Shown: piece by piece, positions 1-8,885 of the stretch
How the letters are laid out: each line of letters starts with the position of its first letter
How positions within the stretch are numbered: position 1 is the stretch's first letter
Assembly: GCF_000418325.1 (NCBI RefSeq)
Contig: NC_021658.1
Coordinates: 10,492,001 to 10,556,000 of the forward strand
Source of the DNA: Sorangium cellulosum So0157-2
GTDB lineage: Bacteria; Myxococcota_A; Polyangia; Polyangiales; Polyangiaceae
Reading direction: 5' to 3'
Length of the DNA: 64,000 nt
Notes under the pieces: model-generated
Told to the model about the DNA's origin: nothing
The model's input: only the letters and a program-made list of their open reading frames with translations
Databases searched by the model: none
Translations under genes and position numbers: made by a program

Positions 1-214
1 GCGCGAGCAGCGACCCGAGCAGCACGAACGGCATCAGGAGCACCATCGCGAGCCGGCCGGCGATCGGCTCGACGAGCGAGGCCACCGAGAAGAGGACAAG
101 CAGCCACGCGAGCGCCGAGGTGAGCAGCCGGCCGACGAAGCGCGCGTCCGCGTAGGGCTGGATGAGCACCCCGCAGCGCTTGAACACGCCGTCGCTGCCA
201 GCGGTTCCTGCCAC
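1..214 (-). CDS. Partial membrane protein (N-terminal 71 codons)
   Basis: This is the 5' part of a leftward gene whose remainder lies beyond the window edge. From a GTG at 212-214 it reads a short polar leader, then CGVLIQPYADARF, then two long hydrophobic stretches rich in Leu, Ala and Val, so an inner-membrane protein is likely. Third codon positions are almost all G or C, unlike the competing reading frame here. The start is uncertain because the frame stays open upstream to near 255, where a TTG is also possible. I do not recognise the family. Confidence 0.45.
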   Translation of the reverse strand, partial: MAGTAGSDGVFKRCGVLIQPYADARFVGRLLTSALAWLLVLFSVASLVEPIAGRLAMVLLMPFVLLGSLLA

Positions 215-320
215 CCCATCACGGTGAGCGCACCCGGCCTCGAGTTCAAGCGCACAACGCAATTTCAGCGCAGGAAGAACGCCTGCGCCGCCGCGGGCGC
301 GGCCGCCCTCACGCCCTCAC

Positions 321-2654
321 TCAGTACGCGTCGGCCGGGGCGCGCGCGTCCGCGGGGAGCGTCAGCGGGAGCATCTCCACGGCCGCGTCCCCGCCGTCCA
401 GCCACTGATACCGCGCCAGGTTCGCGAGGACGCGCCCCACATAGGTGCGCGTCTCGCCATAGGGGATCCGCGCCACCCACACGTCGGTGTCCCGGTCGAT
501 CTTCCCCTCGAGCCAGTGCGACACGGCCTTGGGGCCGGCGTTGTACGCCGCGGTCGCGAGCGGCAGGCTCGCGTCGAACGTCCGCAGCAGCTTGCCGATG
601 TAGAAGCCGCCGAGGCGCAGGTTGAGCGGCGCGCTCTTGAGCTGCCCGAGCTCGAAGCCGAGCGAGAGCTCGCTCGCCGCCTTCCGCGCGGTCGCCGGCA
701 TGAGCTGCATCAGCCCGACCGCGCTCGCGGGGCTCACCACGACGGGATCGAACGCGCTCTCCTGCCGCTTGAGCGCGTGGACAAGGCCCTTCGGCAGCCC
801 GTGCTGCGCCTCGAGCGCGCGCACCTCGCCGACGTACGGCTGCGGATAGACGCACTCCCACGTCCAGCGATCGGCCTCGGACGGCGCGCGCTGGAGCGCC
901 GCGGCGGAGACCGCCTGCGTGCCCACCCGGTAACGGCGCTTCGCGGGCGAGAGCATGCCGTACATCCTGCAGAGCGCCTCGCTCTCCTGCCCCTCGTAGG
1001 CCGCCGTCACCTCGCGCTCGTTCTCGGCGAGGTAGCTCTCCGCGTCGCCGTCGAGCCCCATCGACGCGAGCAGCGCCGCGGCCGGCGGCAGCTTCACCTC
1101 CACCGGCCGCGCGTCCCGGAGCGACGCCGGGACGAGCAGCGGCGGCATGGGCGCGCCCACCGCCGCGAGGCGCGAGCGCGCGAGCAGCGCGCCCCACGAG
1201 AGCGGCTGCTCCTTCATCACCTCCGTCCAGAGCCGCACCGCGCCGTCGCGATCGCCGCCGCGCAGCGCCGCGAGCCCCGCGAGCTCGCGCAGCCGCGCCG
1301 CGTCGGCCGGGCGCGCGCCGCGCGCGAGCTGCTCGAGCGGCTTCCGCGCTTTGGCCGCGCCGCTCGTCGAGAGCATCGCGAGCGCCCGCTCGTAGAGCGC
1401 GTCGTCGCGCCGCTCGCTCCGCGGGTAGGCGTCGATGAACCGGCCGTACTGCGCGACCGCCTCCGCGTAGCGGCCGACCTGCATGAGGAGCCGCGCCGCG
1501 AGCAGGCTCGAGAGCTCGCCCCAGCGGGTCCTCCGGAACTTGCGCGCCACCGCGAGGTGCCGCTCGATCGCCTCGGCCTCGCGGTGGAGCCGGGAGAGCG
1601 AGCGCGCGGCGAGGTGCAGCTGCTCCGCCTGGCGCGCCGACGGCGAGGCCGCGACCTTGAGGAACGCCTCGGCCGCGCCCGCGTAGTCGCGCGCCTGGTA
1701 CAGCGCCGTGGCCCTGCGGTGGTGGAGCTCCGACGCCGGCACGCCCGAGAGCTTGTCGAGCTCGGCGATCGCCTCGGCCGCGCTGCCCCCGGCGACCATG
1801 GCGTCGACCTTCTGGAGCCGGTCGTCCGGCGAGAGCGGCCCCGGCATCTCGGCGAGGAGCGCCGCGGCCTCGCGCCCGTCGGGCGACGACGGCGCGCTCT
1901 TCACGATCCACCGGAGGTCGGCGAGCGCGAGCGCCGCCGCCGCGGCCTTCGCGCCGCCCTTGTCCCCCGATCGCTCGGCGGCGTCGCGCACGCCGAGCTG
2001 GACCCGCGCCCGCGCGAGCCGCGCCGCCGCCTCGTCGCGCGACCGCCGCGCGCGCTGCGCCGCGACCACCGCCCGATCGGCGAGCGCGCGGGCCTTCTGG
2101 AGATCGCCGCCCTTCATCGAGGCGATCGCCGCGCGCGCGAGGCCGGGCGCGCTGCCCGTCGCCTCGAAGTACGCCGCCGCCGCGAGGAACGGCCCCACCT
2201 CGAACGCCGCCTCCGCGCGGTGGCGCGAGACCTCGCGGGCGAGCAGCGGCAGCTCCTCCTCCAGGCCGTGGAGCAGCTCCACGGCCTTGCCGTGATCGCC
2301 GAGCTCGAGCGCGACGCGCGCCCGCGCGTACTTCATCGCCGGCAGCGCCCGCTGCTCCATCGGCAGGGCGTCGATCCGCTCCGCCGCCTCGGCCCAGCGC
2401 TCGAGCCGCACGGCCTCGACCCACGCGCCGAGGGCCAGGGGCGGCGCGAGCGGCGGGACGGCGGCCGCGGCCGCGGCGGCCGCGGCGAGCGGCGCGTCCA
2501 AGGGCGCGGCGCGCGCGGTGCTCTGCGACGGCGGCGGCCCGGACGCGTGGGGCTCGGCGCACGCGGCGAGCGAGGCGCCGAGGAGGCACGCGGCGGCCAG
2601 CGCGGGGCGCGCTCCTCGCGCAGACGGCTTCGGTGGCGACGGAGCCCGTTTCAT
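321..2654 (-). CDS. Slt70-like soluble/lipoprotein lytic transglycosylase
   Basis: A 777-residue periplasmic peptidoglycan-cleaving enzyme. The N-terminus has an Arg/Lys-rich start, a hydrophobic stretch and a lipobox ending in SLAAC, so it is probably an outer-membrane lipoprotein. Residues ~70-560 are a long alpha-helical, Ala/Arg-rich region with TPR-like repeats, as in the superhelical domain of Slt70. The catalytic SLT domain begins near residue 619; the motif RQESAFDP carries the likely catalytic Glu632. It is followed by GLMQLMPATA and AAYNAG, two hallmarks of the family. Length and layout fit the Slt family (E. coli Slt about 645 aa), with a longer N-terminal part. The closing ~20 residues are low complexity. 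Confidence 0.9.
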   Translation of the reverse strand: MKRAPSPPKPSARGARPALAAACLLGASLAACAEPHASGPPPSQSTARAAPLDAPLAAAAAAAAAVPPLAPPLALGAWVEAVRLERWAEAAERIDALPMEQRALPAMKYARARVALELGDHGKAVELLHGLEEELPLLAREVSRHRAEAAFEVGPFLAAAAYFEATGSAPGLARAAIASMKGGDLQKARALADRAVVAAQRARRSRDEAAARLARARVQLGVRDAAERSGDKGGAKAAAAALALADLRWIVKSAPSSPDGREAAALLAEMPGPLSPDDRLQKVDAMVAGGSAAEAIAELDKLSGVPASELHHRRATALYQARDYAGAAEAFLKVAASPSARQAEQLHLAARSLSRLHREAEAIERHLAVARKFRRTRWGELSSLLAARLLMQVGRYAEAVAQYGRFIDAYPRSERRDDALYERALAMLSTSGAAKARKPLEQLARGARPADAARLRELAGLAALRGGDRDGAVRLWTEVMKEQPLSWGALLARSRLAAVGAPMPPLLVPASLRDARPVEVKLPPAAALLASMGLDGDAESYLAENEREVTAAYEGQESEALCRMYGMLSPAKRRYRVGTQAVSAAALQRAPSEADRWTWECVYPQPYVGEVRALEAQHGLPKGLVHALKRQESAFDPVVVSPASAVGLMQLMPATARKAASELSLGFELGQLKSAPLNLRLGGFYIGKLLRTFDASLPLATAAYNAGPKAVSHWLEGKIDRDTDVWVARIPYGETRTYVGRVLANLARYQWLDGGDAAVEMLPLTLPADARAPADAY

Positions 2655-2775
2655 AGCCGACCCGGCGCGGTGGACGACCCGAACGCAGCGCGCCGTGAGG
2701 ACCGGGCCCCGCGGGCCGAGGGCCCCCGCGCGCAGGCCGCTCGAACCGCAGCGCTCGCGCTGCCGACCCCTTTAG

Positions 2776-3759
2776 CTAGCAAGCTTCCGCGCCAGGTCGC
2801 AAACAAAGTGTCGAGGCCGACGCGATCCACCGCTTTCCGATCTCGACGTCCTCCTCGAACAGGAAGGCCGCGACCTCGTCGAGCGAGCCGGCGCGGTTCG
2901 GCGGCGCACCGAGGCGGAGCGCCGCGGCCTTGCCGAACGCGGCGACCACCGGGTGCGGCGAGCTCGCGAGCCGCAGGAGCTCGGGCACGAGCTCGGTGGC
3001 CCCGAGCACGCCCGCGAGGATCGCCGCGAGCGGCCGCGGGTCGGCGGGGCAGTCGTAGCTCCACGACAGCGCCGAGCGCAGCACCGCGACCGTCTCGGGC
3101 GCGGCCGCGCGCGCCGCCGCGGTGCGGTAGCCGCCGCCCGGGAGCGCGAGCTGCGCGGCGCCGTGGCTGGTCGCGCAGACGCCGTCCGCCGCCTGCAGCA
3201 GCGCCGCGGCGATCGGCTCGGTCACCCCGTCGCCGAGCACCGTCTGCCCGTCGATGTCGCCGGCGACGGGCCGCGCCGCCTCCTGCGCGTAGCCCTCGAG
3301 GTTGGCGAGGAGCCGCTCGAGGTCCACCGCGCCCGCGGCGCGGCCGGCGAGCACGTCGCGCGCGGTGTGCACCGTCACGAGGCTCGACACGACGGCCGGG
3401 GTCCCGCCGCGCATCGTGTGCGAGACGTCGACGCTCACCCGCTTCACGGCGGGCCACCGCAGCACGCGCGGCTCGGTGTCCGGGTCGACGAGGACGCCCC
3501 AGGGCACGACGGCCATCGCCACCTCGCGCGCGCCGCGCTGGGCGCGGAGGCGGTGCTCGGCGCGGGCCAGCGCGAGCACGCCGAGCGCGCTCCCCACCGC
3601 CATGAGCCCCAGCGAGAGCGCGTGGCTCCCGGCGCTCCACATCGCCGCGGAGGCCCCCGCGAGCCCCGCGGTCCCCGCCGCGGCGAGCGCGCCGGTCGAG
3701 CCGGGCTCCGGGTGGAGCCACACGTAGCGGAAATCCGGCGGAGGCAGCTTGCGCAGCAC
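2776..3759 (-). CDS. Two-segment membrane protein with HEAT-like C-terminus, unknown function
   Basis: A 327-residue protein of unrecognised family. I chose the GTG at 3757-3759, which gives MLRKLPPPDFRYVW; there is no good ribosome-binding site, so the start is provisional. Residues ~15-60 hold two adjacent Ala/Gly/Leu-rich membrane segments. The rest is a soluble domain with a beta-rich middle (VVPWGVLVDPD, SVDVSHTM). Near residues 250-300 helices read like a HEAT-type repeat (LVPELLRLASSPHPVVAAF). It is divergent from the ATPase gene at 4090 across a 330-bp region full of inverted repeats. A long antisense frame continues rightward but has the wrong third-position composition. Confidence 0.6.
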   Translation of the reverse strand: MLRKLPPPDFRYVWLHPEPGSTGALAAAGTAGLAGASAAMWSAGSHALSLGLMAVGSALGVLALARAEHRLRAQRGAREVAMAVVPWGVLVDPDTEPRVLRWPAVKRVSVDVSHTMRGGTPAVVSSLVTVHTARDVLAGRAAGAVDLERLLANLEGYAQEAARPVAGDIDGQTVLGDGVTEPIAAALLQAADGVCATSHGAAQLALPGGGYRTAAARAAAPETVAVLRSALSWSYDCPADPRPLAAILAGVLGATELVPELLRLASSPHPVVAAFGKAAALRLGAPPNRAGSLDEVAAFLFEEDVEIGKRWIASASTLCLRPGAEAC

Positions 3760-3791
3760 GATACGACCCCGGACAACGACTCTAGGCCGAC

Positions 3792-3855
3792 GCGCCACCG
3801 CGCGCCACCGGATGCGCGGGCGCCGCCGCGCGCATCCGGCGGCGCGCGGTGGCGC
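3792..3855. repeat. 27-bp inverted repeat, 10-bp loop
   Basis: The arms at 3792-3818 and 3829-3855 are reverse complements with a single mismatch. They lie in the intergenic region (3760-4089) between two divergently transcribed genes. The unit could form a strong hairpin or be a binding site. No gene was found in this 330-bp interval. Confidence 0.8.
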
Positions 3856-3986
3856 CGGCGCGCGGGCTTGCTGGAGGAGCGAAGGAATCCACGCGTGGCG
3901 CATGCCACGGCGCGTCGAAGGCGCGGGTCGTGCCGATCGCAGCCGTGCGCCGACCTCCGCGCCCCCGCCTCCGCGCGCCGGCCTCC

Positions 3987-4036
3987 GCGCCGCCCGCGCC
4001 GCCGTGCGCCCGGCGGACGGCCGGCGCGGGCGGCGC
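3987..4036. repeat. 15-bp perfect inverted repeat
   Basis: The arms at 3987-4001 and 4022-4036 are perfect reverse complements with a 20-nt loop. They sit about 55 bp upstream of the ATPase start at 4090, so the structure could be in its leader or promoter. Confidence 0.6.
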
Positions 4037-4089
4037 AGGTGGGCGCTGCGGCGTTCCACGCGCGCGGCGCGGTGGTAGCTTCGCGGGCG

Positions 4090-5178
4090 GTGCTGCTCTC
4101 CCGCGTCCGCCTCGCCCATGTCGGTCCGTTCGATGATCTCTCGCTCTCCTTCGAGGACGCCGACGGCGCGCCGCGCCGGCTCGTGGTCCTCTTCGGCGGC
4201 GACGGCGTGGGCAAGACCTCGATCCTGTCGGCGATCGCGTCGACGCGGCCCGGGTACGCGGTCGCACAGCTGAAATCGCGCGGCGACGACGGCTCGCCCC
4301 CGCTCGTGGTCACCGACTGGATGCTCGGGACCGACGATCCGGCGCGCGCGCACCCGCTGCGCGTCGCGAGCCCGAACGCGCGCCTCGACGAGCCCGAGGA
4401 CGCGGCGCTCCTGCGGCGGCGGGAGCAGGCGCTCTTCGAGCGGCGCGCGGCCGAGGGGGGCTTCGTCCTCGTGGCGCTCTCGGGCGCGCGCTGGTTCTCC
4501 CGCACCGCGATCGTGCTGACGACGCCCGAGCGCAGCATCCTCCGCTACGACGTGCGCGCCGCCGCGAGCTTCGACGACGCGACGCGCACCGATCTCGCCC
4601 GCGAGACGAAGCAGGTGCTCTCGTTCGTACCGGTGGCGGCCGCGCTCGCGCGCGACCGCGCGAAGAACAAGCCCGAGGCGCGGCCGGACGCGCGCGCGGA
4701 CGCGCAGGCGGCGCGGCTCGGCGCGCTCGAGCGCGCGCTCAGGGACGTGCTCGAGGCGCTGCTCGAGGGCCACGACGCGACGTACGTGGGCGTCGATCCG
4801 CTGCGGCTCGAGCCGGTCTTCGAGCGCGCGGACGGCCAGCGCGTCGACTTCGACGATCTCGGGCGGAGCGCGCGGCACACCATCGCGTTCGGCGCGCTGG
4901 CGCTCCGCGCGCTCGCGTCCGCCCACCCGACCGGCGATCCGCGGCTCGCCGAGGGGGTGGTCCTGATCGACGACATCGAGGCGCAGCAGCCGGCGCACCG
5001 GCAGCGCTCGCTCGCCGCCCGGCTGCGGGCGGCGCTCCCCAACGTGCAGTGGATCGTCACGACGTCGTCGCCCGCGTTCGCGCTCGGCTGCGACCTCTCC
5101 GACGTGATCGCCCTCCGCCGCGAGCCCTCGTCGGGGCGCGTCGAGCCGCACGAGGGCCCGGACGCCGTGCTGCACTGA
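4090..5178 (+). CDS. AAA/ABC-type ATPase (RecF/OLD-like, AAA15/AAA21 group)
   Basis: A 362-residue cytosolic ATPase. It opens with RVRLAHVGPFDDLSLSF, the usual beta-strand start of RecF/OLD-type ATPases. The Walker A motif GGDGVGKTS is at ~36-44. A Walker B-like LIDDIEAQ follows at ~292-299, where D295 takes the place of the usual Glu of IDEIE. It ends with NVQWIVTTSSPAFA, the sensor strand typical of the group. No TOPRIM or nuclease domain is visible and no partner gene follows, so a defence role is not supported. The GTG start at 4090 was chosen because homology-like sequence begins there. Substrate is unknown. Confidence 0.75.
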   Translation: MLLSRVRLAHVGPFDDLSLSFEDADGAPRRLVVLFGGDGVGKTSILSAIASTRPGYAVAQLKSRGDDGSPPLVVTDWMLGTDDPARAHPLRVASPNARLDEPEDAALLRRREQALFERRAAEGGFVLVALSGARWFSRTAIVLTTPERSILRYDVRAAASFDDATRTDLARETKQVLSFVPVAAALARDRAKNKPEARPDARADAQAARLGALERALRDVLEALLEGHDATYVGVDPLRLEPVFERADGQRVDFDDLGRSARHTIAFGALALRALASAHPTGDPRLAEGVVLIDDIEAQQPAHRQRSLAARLRAALPNVQWIVTTSSPAFALGCDLSDVIALRREPSSGRVEPHEGPDAVLH

Positions 5179-5204
5179 GGGGCCGCGGCGCGCCGCTCGG
5201 CCCC
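5179..5204. terminator. Bidirectional hairpin terminator candidate
   Basis: Between two convergent stop codons, 5179-5190 pairs with 5191-5204, giving a GC stem of about 12 bp with a 2-nt bulge and almost no loop. No T-run follows, as is usual in this genome. Confidence 0.5.
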
Positions 5205-5223
5205 CGGGCGCGCGCGCCGCGCG

Positions 5224-6672
5224 TCAGGCGAGCGGCACGGCGAGGAGCACGACCTCCTTGCCGCGCACCTCGATCTTGTAGCGCATCGGCTTGCCGTGCT
5301 TCCGCCCGAGCTCCTGCTCGCTCGCCTTGAGGCGGGCGACGAACGCGTCGCGGGTGATGTGATCCACCGGGTCGCCGAGCGACCTCTTCGCCGCGATGTA
5401 CTCGGCGAAGATGCGCGCGTAGTAGGCGTCCTCCGGCTCCTCGAGGAGCGCCTTGGCGTCGGCCGGGATCTCGCCGGGGGACAGCGCGGCCATCCGCTCG
5501 TCGACCTCGAGGGCGTCCCGGAACGACGCCGACGTGGGCGCGCGCGACGGGCGCCCCTCGTCGTCGGTCTCGTCCTCCTGCACGCCGAGCAGCTGGTTGA
5601 GGAGCGAGTTCAGCCGGAACACGAGCCCGCCGAGCTCGGCGTGCTCGATCCCGAACCGGAGGTCGGTCCGGCCGTTCATGATCGCGAGCAAGCCGTCCTC
5701 GATCTCCGACACCGGCTGCGAGATGTACGCGTCCAGGAAGTAGGCGGCGATCACGACGAGCACGAGCCCGAGCGCGGTGACGCCGAGCAGCGGCCAGACC
5801 AGCGAGCTCGCGAGCCCCGGCGTCCGGATCTGCGCGATGCTGAGGAGCACCGCCCGCCGCCCGTCGCCGTAGCCTTCGAGCGCGTGCCCGACGGCGCCGT
5901 ACTCGCCGGACAGCCCGCCGATGTCGACCGCCCGCCCGGAGCTCAGCGCCTGGAGGGCGCTGTCCTTCGCCGGCGACGCCGTGAGCGCCGCGACGAGCTG
6001 CGGGGGGGTGTCGCGCGACTTCGCGACGACGTCGAGCCCGTCGCCCGACTGCATCGCGACCACGAGGAGCCGCCCGCTCGTGCGCTCGCTCGCGTTGGTC
6101 AGCCGCTCGTCGTTCAGCGCGGTGCCCACCGCGACGGCGCCGATGATCTGCCCGGCGTCGCTGCGGATCGGCGCGTAGGACGCGAGCAGCTGCTCGTTGC
6201 GCGCCCGGCTCACCCACACGTCCGAGCCGGTCACCCCCTGCTCGACGGCGCGCTTCAGCGACGGGTAGACGGCGCCGAGGTTGTCCCCGCGCATCAGCGC
6301 GGAGCCGTTCCGTCCGAGCACCACGCCCTTCGTGTCCACCAGGACGACGAGGGAGGGCGGGGTCCTGCCGAGCTCGGGCGAGGCGGCGACCGCCTCCCGG
6401 ATGGCGTTGGCGGCGCTCGTGGCCGCCTCGGCGCGGGCCGGGGCGGTGCCGGCGTTGAACGGCTCGCGCAGCTTCGGGTCGCTCGCGTGGGAGGCGAGCC
6501 ACCGCTCCAGCACGAGGCCGTCCACCTGGAGCTGCGCCATGGCGGCCGCGAGCGCGCGCGACGCCTCGCCCGGCCGCCCCATCTCCGCGAGGGAGGCGCG
6601 CGTGAGGGCGTACGAGAGCCCTCCGACCATGAGGACAATCACGGCGAAGACTGCGATGATCTTTCCGCGCAT
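5224..6672 (-). CDS. Membrane sensor protein with periplasmic Cache-like domain (MXAN_5187-like)
   Basis: A 482-residue inner-membrane protein. TM1 is at residues 4-23. A periplasmic domain of about 240 residues follows, with the Cache-like strand pair LVVLVDTKGVVLGRNG and a later IIGAVAVGTALND. TM2 is at ~270-298, then a HAMP-like linker (QPVSEIEDGLLAIMNG) and a cytoplasmic C-terminal domain of about 150 residues. No kinase, methyl-accepting or cyclase domain is seen. The overall layout recalls the myxobacterial family typified by MXAN_5187; this is from memory and unverified. The ligand is unknown. It is divergent from the deacetylase gene at 6754, with only 81 bp between the starts. Confidence 0.7.
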   Translation of the reverse strand: MRGKIIAVFAVIVLMVGGLSYALTRASLAEMGRPGEASRALAAAMAQLQVDGLVLERWLASHASDPKLREPFNAGTAPARAEAATSAANAIREAVAASPELGRTPPSLVVLVDTKGVVLGRNGSALMRGDNLGAVYPSLKRAVEQGVTGSDVWVSRARNEQLLASYAPIRSDAGQIIGAVAVGTALNDERLTNASERTSGRLLVVAMQSGDGLDVVAKSRDTPPQLVAALTASPAKDSALQALSSGRAVDIGGLSGEYGAVGHALEGYGDGRRAVLLSIAQIRTPGLASSLVWPLLGVTALGLVLVVIAAYFLDAYISQPVSEIEDGLLAIMNGRTDLRFGIEHAELGGLVFRLNSLLNQLLGVQEDETDDEGRPSRAPTSASFRDALEVDERMAALSPGEIPADAKALLEEPEDAYYARIFAEYIAAKRSLGDPVDHITRDAFVARLKASEQELGRKHGKPMRYKIEVRGKEVVLLAVPLA

Positions 6673-6753
6673 CCTGCGTCTCCACTCCTTCTTTCGGGGG
6701 CTCAGGGCAAGCTACCATCCGCTGCGGCGCTGCTACAACTCTCCACCCAGCTC

Positions 6754-7845
<1,092 letters not shown>

Positions 7846-7917
7846 GGGAGGCGGGGGGAGCAGGGAGGCGGGGGGAGCAGGAAGGTGGGGGGAGCAGGAA
7901 GGTGGGGGGGAGGAGCA
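7846..7917 (+). repeat. G-rich 17-bp tandem repeat (4 copies)
   Basis: Immediately after the deacetylase stop codon there are four tandem units: two nearly identical at 7846-7879, a variant at 7880-7896 and a longer fourth at 7897-7917. Each has a run of six or seven G flanked by AGG and AGCA, so G-quadruplex formation on the + strand or transcript is possible. Confidence 0.75.
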
Positions 7918-8024
7918 GAGCCGGGGGGGCCCAGGGCGGAAGCAACGCGGGGCCGGGGGGAAGCCGGAAGTGAGCCCGGAGCAGCCCGGAGCAAAAAAGA
8001 GCGACGCGCCGTGCGTTTACCCGA

Positions 8025-8052
8025 TTGCACTCTGCGCGGAGCTGAGTATTCT
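8025..8052 (+). promoter_or_regulatory. Sigma-70-type promoter of tRNA-His
   Basis: TTGCAC at 8025-8030 and TATTCT at 8047-8052 are separated by 16 bp. This places transcription start near 8059, about 29 nt before the mature tRNA 5' end. It is one of the few AT-richer places in the region. Confidence 0.55.
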
Positions 8053-8087
8053 GCCAGGCCTTCGCAGCCCCCGGGCCGCGAAGAACG

Positions 8088-8163
8088 GTGGGTATAGCTC
8101 AGTTGGTAGAGCACTGGATTGTGGCTCCAGTTGTCGCGGGTTCGAATCCCGTTACTCACCCCA
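8088..8163 (+). tRNA. tRNA-His (anticodon GTG), CCA encoded
   Basis: The cloverleaf is complete. The acceptor stem pairs 8088-8094 with 8153-8159 (one G-U), with a GCTC...GAGC D arm, anticodon GTG in the loop after TGGATT, and a T arm GCGGG-TTCGAAT-CCCGT. CCA is encoded at 8161-8163. An extra G at 8087 can pair with C8160, the histidine identity G-1:C73 pair. It decodes His codons. Confidence 0.97.
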
Positions 8164-8885
8164 GGTAGGACAAGCCCGAGGTCGCCCAGCAAGCGACGGG
8201 TGCCCCGGAAGCTGATCGCACCACGACGGATCAGCGGACCGCCGAGGCGGGCCTGCTGGGCTCCTCGCCCGAGCGCCGCGGCACAGGCCGCGGCGCCTCC
8301 CGAACGCGCGCACCGTGCCCTGCGCATCGCAAGAGGCGGCGGGCGCCCGGCGACGCAAGAGGCGAGCGACCGCCTGGCGAGCGCGTCGCCTCCAGCAAGG
8401 CCCGCGCAGCGGCTCGCCCGGCGACCCGCCGCCCCGCGGCATGGCCGCTGGAGCGACGCGCGCGATCCACGCGCTCTGCCTTCTTCCTACCGCCCGCGAG
8501 CCGCGGCCCTCCTCTCTCGGCCGCCTCGCGCGAGCGCGAGGCGCACCCCGGTCCGAGCGCGCGACGCGCTCCACGCCGTCGCCCTCGACGAGCGCGTTCG
8601 CACATCACCTCATGAGCGCGCTCGCACGTCGTCCCATGAGCGCGTCGCGCGGCATCTCATGAGCGCGCTCGCACGTCACGTCATGAGCGCGTCGCGCGGC
8701 ATCTCATGAGCGCGTCGCGCGGGGCTCCGGACATCGCTCGATTCAATAAGTGCTCTTCGCGGGCCCCGGAGACATCGATTCATGGATATCCATCCATCGC
8801 GGTGAGCCCTTATCCCATCTCCCGGAGACAGCAAGTCTCGCCGCTGTAACCGGTTCGCCACAGTGCCCGCATAGCGTCCGCGCGC
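8164..8885. other. 722-bp intergenic region, no gene seen
   Basis: Between tRNA-His and the next lipoprotein gene no frame shows coding-type third-position bias. The interval holds the phased tandem repeat at 8587-8730. A lower-GC stretch at ~8735-8885 probably contains the promoter of the downstream gene. Confidence 0.6.
8587..8730. repeat. Phased tandem repeat, six units of 23-24 bp
   Basis: The core CATGAGCGCG recurs at 8611, 8635, 8658, 8682 and 8705, with spacings 24, 23, 24 and 23. A degenerate first unit starts at 8587. Two tail types occur, one CTCGCACGTC-like and one TCGCGCGGCATCT-like, giving a compound period of about 47 bp. Most units contain TCATGA. Confidence 0.85.

Noticed and set aside
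516..3605. Very long open frame on the + strand opposite the lytic transglycosylase gene
   Set aside because: Arg/Pro-rich translation with no motif and wrong third-position composition; an antisense shadow typical of GC-rich DNA.
3760..5175. Long leftward continuation of the HEAT-like protein frame opposite the ATPase gene
   Set aside because: The part beyond 3759 is a shadow of the ATPase gene, whose Walker motifs and composition are clear.
4090..5178. Anti-phage defence gene of the OLD or Septu type
   Set aside because: No TOPRIM or HNH partner and no other defence gene nearby; ATPase motifs alone do not support it.
8152..8709. Open frames on both strands after tRNA-His
   Set aside because: Low-complexity Arg/Ala/Pro translations overlapping each other and the repeat array; none looks real.
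8587..8730. CRISPR array
   Set aside because: No unique spacers of constant length; units alternate between two related tails.
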